64,000 bases of DNA from contig JALRMH010000054.1 in the NCBI GenBank assembly GCA_026119935.1, forward strand, positions 124,001-188,000, in the 5' to 3' direction. Every line of letters starts with the position of its first letter. Position 1 is the first letter of the stretch. The notes below the pieces were generated by a model. It made no database searches and was not told the DNA's origin. It saw nothing but the letters and a program-made list of their open reading frames with translations. This stretch comes from Endothia cerciana. Its lineage: Eukaryota > Ascomycota > Sordariomycetes > Diaporthales > Cryphonectriaceae. The position numbers were made by a program, and so were the translations under genes. Shown one piece after another: positions 56,349 to 64,000 of this stretch.

Positions 56349-57365
56349 CTCTTCCTCTTCTTCTTTTCCTCTTCCTCTTCTTCTTCTTTTCCTCTTCCTC
56401 TTCCTCTTCCTCTTCCTCTTCCTTTCTTTCTATTCATTGGAACTGTTTTCTATCTGAGCTGTCTTGCTATATTCGTCGGCGTTTTCCCGGCCGAGACTCT
56501 GGGAGGGAAATGGATCTGGACAGCCTCTCTTGGTGGATAAAAAAAGCACGGCTTGCTTGCTCGCGCCTGGCTGGCTACGTTAGATCTTAGAAGAATGAAC
56601 ACTTACTTGCCCTGCATAATCTGCGCTCGACCCATTTGGTTGCCGTTGTAGATCTGCGAACACTGGTTGGTGAACGTGTCTTTGAGATGTTCACACCGTG
56701 TCTTAAGCAGGAACGCTAAGCAACAGGCAGCGCGCTCGCCCTAATTTCACCTTTGGTCGGGGTGTTCCCAGAAGATCAGCCTGATTTGGCCGTTTTGTCA
56801 CCTGCAAGCAGCCGCTCCCTCCTGACAAATGGGGCGTGAGGGGTCGGTCTCGTCACTTCTCCAGATTCTGACGTGCTTCGGTTCCTGCGGCTGGGCTTGC
56901 GTAGGGCTGCAAGGGACCCGGGGGGGGGTCTACAATAACCGAGGCGGATTTGTCCGCTGCGAACCGTTTTGGAAGATGGTGCAATAGGGAGCCAGAATGT
57001 CGTGCTTGGAAAGGCTGACGAGGCTAGAAAGGAGGTGAAAGGAACCCCCTGCTAGACTACTTACTGGGTACGCAGTAGGGCGGGACAGAGAGGCAGAGAG
57101 GCACGTGAGAGGGGTGCTACAGAGGGTTAGGGTACGAAGGGCGGGCCTGTTTCCTGCATCCTCGGGGCGCCGGGGGCACATCCTTGGCGTTCTCTGGTGG
57201 GGTGCGGCGCGGGCGGCTGGAGCCCTCTCCCGACCTCAACCCATCGCGGAGACCTGCCACAGCTTCGACCTGACTGACGGCCCAGCCTGCGCCCTGCTCC
57301 CCGCCGCCGGCCTCAACCACCATCCGGAACACACCGGCATCCCCGACTTGTGTGCCACGGCCACG
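56076..57365. other. Intergenic region
   Basis: About 1.3 kb between two plus-strand genes. It contains the long CTT/CCT tract at 56291-56430. No gene recognised; the last 100 bp before 57366 is probably the MED8 leader. Confidence 0.65.
56291..56430. repeat. 140-bp pure pyrimidine tract, (CTT)n/(CTTCCT)n
   Basis: Starts as perfect CTT units and passes into CTTCCT/CCTCTT variants, all C or T on the plus strand, 3' of choline sulfatase. Confidence 0.96.
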
Positions 57366-58525
57366 ATGGCGAACAATCTGCCCCCGGCAGGCCCACAGCC
57401 ACAGGGCGGGCTCGGCCTGAGCCCCGCCGAGCTGCGTGCCCTCGAGGCGACGCGCTTCCGCCTGCAGAACCTCAGCAACAGCCTCGCGAGCTTCAAGCAC
57501 GACCTCTACGTCCACAAGCCCCTGCCGAGCCCGTAGGTCTGCCCTGACCCCCCTCCTCCTCCGCCCTCCGGGGCCCCGTCGTCCAGCCTCTCCTTGCCTC
57601 CTCGCACCTTGACTGACCGGGCCCGTCCCCTCTCCCCCCCCCCCTCAGACAATCCCTCCAGACCTCCGCCGGCATCCTGAAGCACCACACCGCCTACCTC
57701 CTCGAGAACCTCTCCAAGCACTCGGCGCTCTTCCAGCGCCTCGCGATCCACCCCACCCCCAACTACCCGGGCCGCACCCAGGAGAACGTCCTCATGACGC
57801 TCCTCCGCAAGAAGCTCGAGCCCGGGATCGAGACCCTCGTCGAGGCCGCGCGGGACGAGGCCCTCGCCGCGGGCATCTCCCCGGCCGGGTCCTTCGTGTC
57901 GCAGGAGGGCCTGCTCGCGCAGCGCGAGCGCGAGAAGGCCGAGCGGCGGCAGGCCAAGTTCGGCTTCGCGGCGGGCGACGTCGCCGGGGGCGGTGGCGAG
58001 TCGTCGTCCGACGAGGAGGACGACGGAGACGGCGGAGGCAGTAGTGGGTCCGACGACGAGGGCGGCGAGAGGGTGAACGAGCCGATCCCTCTGGGCGACG
58101 TGTGGGTCGACTCCATGGCGTGGTGCCGGGAGCGGCTGAAGAGGTTCGCGCACGAGTTCGAGGAGAGCCTGTACACGGCCGAGGAGCGGGCCATGGGGGT
58201 CGAGAACGTCCGTACGGGGCTGAAGCGCTCGCTCGAGGAGGAGGAGAGCGAGGAGGATGACGATGACGACGACGACGACGACAGTGATGAGGAGGAGGAT
58301 GGCGAAGGGGATACGGCGATGAGGGATATGCAGCCTATCGCCCCCAGCTCGGGACAGCCCGTCGGGCAGCCCGGCATAGGCCGTGGTGCGGCGGAGGAGG
58401 AGGAGGAGGATAAGAAGAGGCCGGCGGCGGACGAGCTTCGGATGGTATCGCTCGTGGCCAGGGGGGACGGCTTGGTCACGCAATCGACGCTGGATCCGCC
58501 GGCGGGGCACCTTCAAGGGCGATGA
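57366..58525 (+). CDS. MED8: Mediator complex subunit 8
   Basis: Exons 57366-57532 and 57649-58525, 347 residues; donor GTAGGT, acceptor CTCAG. Med8 belongs to the Mediator head module, linking regulators with RNA polymerase II and TBP in the nucleus. Family blocks: LSPAELRALEATRFRLQNLS, SFKHDLYVHKPLPSP running across the splice into QSLQTSAGILKHHTAYLLEN, LFQRLAIHPTPNYPGRTQEN, TLLRKKLEPGIETLVEAARD and WCRERLKRFAHEFEESLYTA. The middle and end contain acidic, Gly/Ser- and Asp/Glu-rich stretches (GAC repeat near 58257-58282). The chosen ATG gives MANNLPPAGPQPQGG; upstream in-frame codons lack family sequence. The intron has a C11 run against its acceptor. UTP17 is convergent 1.4 kb away. Confidence 0.93.
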
Positions 58526-59910
58526 GCGCCCCGACGCAAGTCACCGACGAACGATGCCCCCCCCCCCCCCACACGACGACTCTCGAAACCCCGATGCCCA
58601 GGCGTCCGTATCCGCCACACCGGACCACCTCGGGCCCGGCCCGCGCAGACCTTTCTTGCTATGCCTGGAGTGTCTAGCTATAAAAAAGAAGAAAAGGAGG
58701 AGCTGCGCTCTGAGCCGGTCTGGCCCGGGGCTAACTGAACGGATGCCCGCAAAACCTGGGCCGCGTAGGAGTGGGCTGGCAGGATCGACCGTCACTCGGG
58801 GCGCGTTGGTGCCCAGTAGGTTGGGAGCCGTTGATTGGCCTTAGCTAAGACGCTCAAAAGCCGGGACATGAAGAAATTACCCTAGCGAACTTAGAAATGA
58901 TACCCCTGTTTTTCTCACCCTGTCACATACATCCACAGGAGTGCTCGAGAGATATACGACACGGGGTCCTTCAGGTCTCTGTTCTTTACAACAACACCGA
59001 AAGCCATCCCTCGAGAGAATGGGTGCAAGGTGCAGTGTCCGTGAGATAAGGCACGCGGATGCACCCCGGGCAGGGAGGAAAGCATCATAGGGCCTTTTGT
59101 AGCATGAGGGGCATGGTGTACGGCATTAAGGCAGAGCTAGAGCTGGTCTCGGGCCCGTGCCTGGTGACGAAACGCTGTGTCGAGCCGAGTTCCTGAGTTC
59201 CTTGGTAGTTGGCACAGCAGGATGGATGGCCGAAGAGGTGTGGCCAGCCCGGCCTGAGGCAGACCAAGACCGGGACATACGGTAGTAGATACATCCTTCC
59301 TCCCAGGGCGTGTAGGTGATGGGGGACAGACCTGACGAGTCGGTAGCCTTTGGAGGACCAGGCAATAAGGACACGGTCGCTTGGACGGGTGAGTTTTGCC
59401 CTCACAGGGCGATTGTTTAGTCTACAGAAGGGAGAATCTTCAGAGGGAGGCAAGATGGAAAGAGACTAGGAAGACCTGTAGACAAAGAAGAAGTCGCAAA
59501 CACGTCGGGTGAAGAATCTGATGCTCGTAATTGGCTTGACTTTTAGATTTACCCCGTGATATTTGATGTCATCTTCCGACACTGATACCAGCACGACGTA
59601 CTTGACACCATCCTGCTGATCCAAATATGCACACTCCCATGCAGTAGTATGTACACAAAGCCACAGCTTATGACCGTTCGATCGCGGCTTGATTGTGCAA
59701 AATCGATGATCAAGGGCGCAAATCGGATCTTGACCTATTTTTCAAGGGCTATTCACAAAGCCTTATTAGGTCATCGGTTCACTACCCATCCTCAGCTCTT
59801 GGCGCAGCACTTCGTGGTGGCCAGGGTTCTTTCCCCGTGGCTTCTCTTCTTGGATTTGGTTGTCCCTCAGACCCCGGCCAGTATGGGTTCTGCTCTGGAA
59901 CCTGACCTGC
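58526..59910. other. Convergent intergenic region
   Basis: About 1.4 kb between MED8 and UTP17 stops, with C14 at 58557-58570. No gene recognised. Confidence 0.65.
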
Positions 59911-62900
59911 TCAACTGCCCTCCGATGTCTTATGTGAGAACAGGCCCACTACCTTATAGAAGGTTTCCTCGATGGGTGGCATCGCAAAAGCAGGGGCTGC
60001 GTCAAAGATCTCGGCGAGACGCTGTGGTGCAACGACAGCAGTATGTGCATCGTCATCACCCTCGTCTATGTCCATAGCCTCGCCTTCAGGTTCTTCATCG
60101 CTGCCCTCGTCATCGGCATCATTTATGATGACGGGTCTGCTCTCGTCCACGGCATCCTCCTCATCGGTGGGCTGGTCATCGAGCTTCAGCTCGGATAGGG
60201 GCCGCGCGATGTTCGATGAGTCTGTGCCCTCAATAATGGGCCAGATCTGAGCCGCTGAGTCGACAGCGACGAAGCCTGATGAGCTGACGGCCGGCAAAAG
60301 TGCAGTGACAAGATGTGGCAGCTTCTTCATGAGCTGGGGCTCATTGTACTCCAGGCTGAATACTGCAATCTCCGAGAAGGCACCCCTCGACAACTTTCCA
60401 TTGGTGGCTTTCAAGAAGGGAAGTGCGACTGCAAAACTTTGAGATCTGTCGTCGACGGCAAGGTGGGTCATTCTCGCGGCAGACTGTGACCTCTCACCCA
60501 GCTGGACCCCGTACCGGAGCTCATCTCTCACGAGGTCGTAGACAGCGAGATCTTCCGAGAGAATTATTAGGCAAGTATTGAGGAGCTGTAGTGACCTGAC
60601 GGCACCTTTACACATGTCTTGAAGGGTATTGCGAATCTCGCCCGACTCCACGTCGATGATGTAGATGACGACTTCGTTGTAGTAGCCGTATGCCACGAAT
60701 AGAATGGAGCCGTCTTCTGAGTATGTCAAAGCCCCGCTCTTCTTTTGTGTCGTCTGCCCTTCCGCTGAGATGAGCTCATCTTGCGACTTGACACTTTCAC
60801 CAAGAGCTATAGTCCGAACGCAAGACCAGCTGACCAAAGCCTCCCCAGTCGGAGCAGTCGCTGTGAGACCGTGACGCTCGCGAAGCCGAGGTGCCCAGAC
60901 TCTCAGACAGCCGTCCTCGCCAACGGTCGCAAACTTCGTAGACACCCTATCTGCAGCAATGTCAAAGACATCCTCCGATTGTCGCGTAGAGTGAGGGCCG
61001 TTGACTCTGCTGGACAGCGCCATAGTTGTCCCATCGTCCTTCGTCTCCCAAAACTTGAGGTATATTTCCCGACGTTCGCGGGTATACTCCTCCGCTGCTG
61101 CAGTCGATCCCTCAGTAAGAGCCGCTACATCTCGCTCAGGAGGTTCCCACTCGTCGATCGTGGCGAGCCATTTGCCGTCATGGGAGAAGGCGAGCTGGCA
61201 CGCTCTTGGCTCGATGATTGGATGGCCCGAGGGTGCTGTGTACAATTGAGTGGTCATCGTCCTGGTCAACGGCTGCTTCGCAAGACTCTGGAACGACCCG
61301 AGGTCGAATCGCTGAATGAAAGGCGTTATTGGCAGGGATCCCACGCGGCTGGCTTGTTGGCTGCTGCCAACGCAGATCAGTAGCTGAGATGGATCTCTGG
61401 GGTTGATGGCCGCTGCTAGTGGCGCATTGATCTCGTTGAGGCTCTCAGAAACGCGGTTGATCAGCTCATCCTTGGACTTCTTCGCCTCAAAGACGAGTGA
61501 TTGCAGCCCTGAAACGTAGGTTGTGGGCTTCATCTCGGCGGTAGAGAGGACCATTGTCGAGTTGTCGTCCATGTGAACAGCGTAGGATGAGCCGCTCGGA
61601 GAGACCACAATATTTTCGATGCTGGCAGCCAGGTGCGGGAGGAAGTCAAGCTTGCCAGTGTCTAGTTGCCATAGCACAAGTACTGACTCCGAGCCACCAG
61701 ATATGAGATAATTGCCTAGTAGAAAGCGTTAGCGACAGTACCACTCTGGCCGGCGACCATTCCGAACTTACCATCTTTGGACCAAGCCACACTGTGGACA
61801 GCCTTTCGATGCCAGTGTTGCTTCTTGGGTAGGTCGGGTCCCTTCTTCGATTTGCCTTGCAACTGCGTGAGCAAGTCTGAGTAGACGAAAATTGAACCTC
61901 GAACACATCCAACAGCCACATCAATGACCAATTCATTGGAACCGTGGGCAGCCTTCTTTTTTGAAACCAATCTTTTGGGCGTGTGCCTTATGCTCAGGCA
62001 GCAGACATCGTCTACCGTGTTGACAGAGTAGAAGCCATAGTGCAGGTTCTCCACACTATGGACTTTCTTTTGCTTCAGGGCACCCACGGTCAACGTGCTC
62101 CCTGCGGCAGCAACAAGTGCAAGACCTCCGCTTGTGATTCGCACGATGTTGGCCCTCCCTACATCGCTCTGTAGAACATGAGTTCTGGGGTTGGCAAGGT
62201 TTGATGGGTCGTACGCGACGATCTTGAAGGAGCCTTTAAGGCTCTCCGAGACGAACAGGACATCCGAAAGGATGTCGTTCAAGGTGATTGCCCCGACAGT
62301 CATGTCGTGGATAACTCCGGCTTTCGTCCGGAAGCAATCCTCAAGACCAGTGCCTTTCGTCCAGTCCACGCGCCATATACGTCCGTCTGATGCAGCGAGC
62401 CAGACAAGGTTTGGGGATGTTTGGGAGAGTGCGGAGGCGACGAGGTAGGGGGCACCACTGTTTGCGCCGACCACAGGCAGCGCGATGCGGCGGACCAGCA
62501 GGGAGTCGGCGGCGGAGTAGACTTGGAGCGATGTATCGTAAGTGACGAGGAGGAATCTACATCGGCGATCAGCACGGCGCGTTGCTGGTGGGAGGGGAGA
62601 AGACCTACTTCTCATCCGCACTGAAGATTGGGTCTACATCGGACATTCTTCCACCCATTGGCTCGGATATCCTCCAATTTTGCAGAGTGCCGGCCTGGAA
62701 GATATTGTCCTTCGCTCGGGGCTCGATCCCGCCTCGGTTGGTAGCCGCCTCGTCTTCCGCGCGGTCAGCATCTCCCCCCCTCGACGGTGTGCCAGCAGCT
62801 TCCTCGTCTGCCTTTCCGTGCTTTCTCTTCTTGCTGTGCGAGGACTCGTCCCGGTCGGTCTTGTCCCTCTTTCTCTTCTCAGATCCTTTACTGGCCTGTG

Positions 62901-62916
62901 ACCTTGAGGATGCCAT
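59911..62916 (-). CDS. UTP17: U3 snoRNP/t-UTP protein Utp17 (Nan1, WDR75)
   Basis: Exons 62916-62609, 62556-61772 and 61715-59911 give 965 residues; all junctions are GT-AG and in phase. Utp17 is a double beta-propeller WD40 protein of the t-UTP subcomplex, which binds nascent pre-rRNA in the nucleolus and supports rDNA transcription. The N-terminal 70 residues are basic and disordered (EKRKRDKTDRDE, SKKRKHGKADEE). Then FLLVTYDTSLQVYSA, LVWLAASDGRIWRVDWTKG, WHRKAVHSVAWSKDGNYLIS, the first-propeller closing strand ESVLVLWQLDTGKLDFLPHL, PRACQLAFSHDGKWLATIDE, EIYLKFWETKDDGT, TKFATVGEDGCLRVWAPR and KSGALTYSEDGSILFVAYGY. The C-terminus is acidic (DEEDAVDES, GDDDAHTAVV) and ends with a helical segment typical of the family. 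The gene diverges from RPB10. Confidence 0.95.
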
Positions 62917-63283
62917 GGTGCAGGTCAGGTCAGACAGGAAAAGAGGAGAATGGGTGCTCGTGGTGGAACGAATGAAGTCGCTCCGAGATGTTTGCATGCA
63001 CTGCAGGTAACAGAGCCTCCAACACTGCTGAGAAATTTCTTGAGTGAACGATAAGGCGGCGATAAGAGAGTTTTAAGTGGGGCGAGAAACTCGAAAGTTG
63101 GGGCCTTGACTGCACCCAATTTTGCCTCGACGTGAATCCCTCTGCCCCCATCAGAACCCCAATCCACCACACTCGGCGCCCACGACCATTCAGCACCCTA
63201 GTCGAGATCGCTTGCAGGGAAGAGCTTCTCAGGAAGTTTGAAGTTAGATACTCTTACTCCTTGCTGTCGATCATAGAGACAAG
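62917..63283. promoter_or_regulatory. Shared divergent promoter of UTP17 and RPB10
   Basis: 367 bp between two start codons. It holds two CGATAAG copies 11 bp apart (63049 and 63060) and a GAGAAATTTC element (63030-63039) on the plus strand. They resemble, with one mismatch, the PAC (CGATGAG) and RRPE elements of ribosome-biogenesis promoters; CGATAAG also fits a GATA-factor site. Confidence 0.55.
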
Positions 63284-63732
63284 ATGATTATCCCAGTGCG
63301 GTGCTTCTCCTGCGGCAAGGTCAGCGCGCAACTCCCCCGGACCGCAAACATACGCGACTGACGCCCGGGCGCAGGTGACGGCCGATCTATGGGAGCGCTA
63401 TCTCGTCATGATCGATCAGGATATCCCCGATGGGTAAGGCAACTGAGCAATGCGATGGACCTAGTGCGCGCGAGAAGCTGACGCGATGCGACAGAGACGC
63501 GATGGACCAGCTCGGCCTGAAGCGGTACTGCTGCCGCCGCATGATCATGACCCACGTCGACCTGATCGAGAAGCTGCTCAAGTACGTCGCCAGACCTCAC
63601 ACCAACCTTCCCTCCCGGGAGCCCTCATGCGTGCCTCGACGGCTATATAATGATCCGTCACTGACCACGTCCTGCAGGTACACGCCCGATGGACGCAACG
63701 AGAAGAAGAATCAGCTACACCAGAACCAATAG
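63284..63732 (+). CDS. RPB10: RNA polymerases I, II and III subunit RPABC5 (Rpb10)
   Basis: Four exons: 63284-63319, 63375-63433, 63495-63581 and 63678-63732, 78 residues; the family is about 70. Rpb10 is a small zinc-binding subunit shared by all three nuclear RNA polymerases and stabilises the Rpb3/Rpb11-type platform. MIIPVRCFSCGK is exon 1, then VTADLWERYLVMIDQDIPD, then DAMDQLGLKRYCCRRMIMTH and VDLIEKLL. Zinc ligands Cys7, Cys10, Cys44 and Cys45 are all present. The C-terminus (YTPDGRNEKKNQLHQNQ) is longer than in yeast, which is common in filamentous fungi. Splice donors are GTCAGC, GTAAGG and GTACGT. Too fragmented to be seen as one open frame. Confidence 0.97.
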
Positions 63733-64000
63733 ACGCCGGGACGCACGGTCAAAAAGTATTCTTGGCATACTTGCATGGCGTTACGGTTTGCGGGCGTTTC
63801 TACGAATCCACAGGGAAGCAGGCTTTATACCGACTGGTAGACTATGTTTAGGTGGTTGATGTCTGACTTCGGCCGGGCGGCGAGTGTGTGCCTTCTTTCT
63901 GAAAGGGCGCATAGAAAAGAGTGGCGAAGGAGCACAACACCGAGGTCGCAGGCTTCTTTGCGACAACCGGGCTCAGAACACAGACTCTAACCGACATCTG
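63733..64000. other. 3' flank of RPB10 to window end
   Basis: 268 bp; no feature recognised. Confidence 0.6.

Noticed and set aside
57506..58516. 336-codon minus-strand open frame over MED8
   Set aside because: Antisense of GAG/GAC-rich coding sequence, giving Leu/Ser runs; no independent evidence.

Overview
The window reads as nuclear DNA of a filamentous ascomycete (Pezizomycotina, most likely Sordariomycetes). Genes are broken by short GT-AG introns, mostly about 50-230 bp, with CTAAC-like branch sites. Coding exons prefer G or C at third positions. The gene families present (IQGAP/SepG, Msb1/Mug8, Ric8, Rmd8, fungal zinc ribbon, choline sulfatase) are those of filamentous fungi. There is no rRNA, CRISPR array, intact transposon or viral gene that I can support. 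All intron-exon models were joined by hand from reading frame, splice signals and family resemblance.

Layout. 0-10 kb: the 5' two-thirds of IMP dehydrogenase (minus, cut by the window edge) diverges from a 1,655-residue IQGAP; a four-exon coiled-coil gene of unknown function follows. 10.7-21.5 kb: a very G+C-rich, accessory-looking stretch with a secreted SMP-30-like beta-propeller, an F-box-like protein, an acyltransferase-3 membrane enzyme, a GFA-type zinc enzyme and a DUF1295 membrane reductase-like protein. 23-25.3 kb: a possible 45-residue secreted peptide and a secreted Ala/Ser/Thr-rich wall-type protein with an internal 75-bp duplication. 25.7-31.2 kb: RNase P/MRP subunit p30, a zinc-ribbon protein with polyQ, and an Rmd8-like DUF155 membrane protein with a 39-residue polyQ tract. 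32-40.8 kb: Msb1/Mug8 morphogenesis protein and an Fbxo9/Pof7-type F-box protein, separated by 3.5 kb without a gene. 41.6-50.7 kb: the mitochondrial carrier Mtm1, Ric8, a chromodomain protein with an acidic tract, and the PQ-loop protein Mpdu1. 54-64 kb: choline sulfatase behind a 3.6 kb gene-free stretch, Mediator subunit Med8, the small-subunit processome protein Utp17 and RNA polymerase subunit Rpb10.

The genes do not form one pathway. Most are housekeeping: GTP synthesis, cytokinesis and polarity, G-protein signalling, tRNA and rRNA processing, transcription, dolichol-linked glycosylation. Utp17 and Rpb10 share a 367-bp divergent promoter, which fits co-expression of ribosome-production genes. 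No polyketide synthase, peptide synthetase or terpene cyclase is present, so the 10-21 kb stretch is not a classical secondary-metabolite cluster.

Non-coding DNA is rich in microsatellites and in G or C homopolymers of 10-20 nt; I found none of these long G/C runs inside a modelled coding exon.
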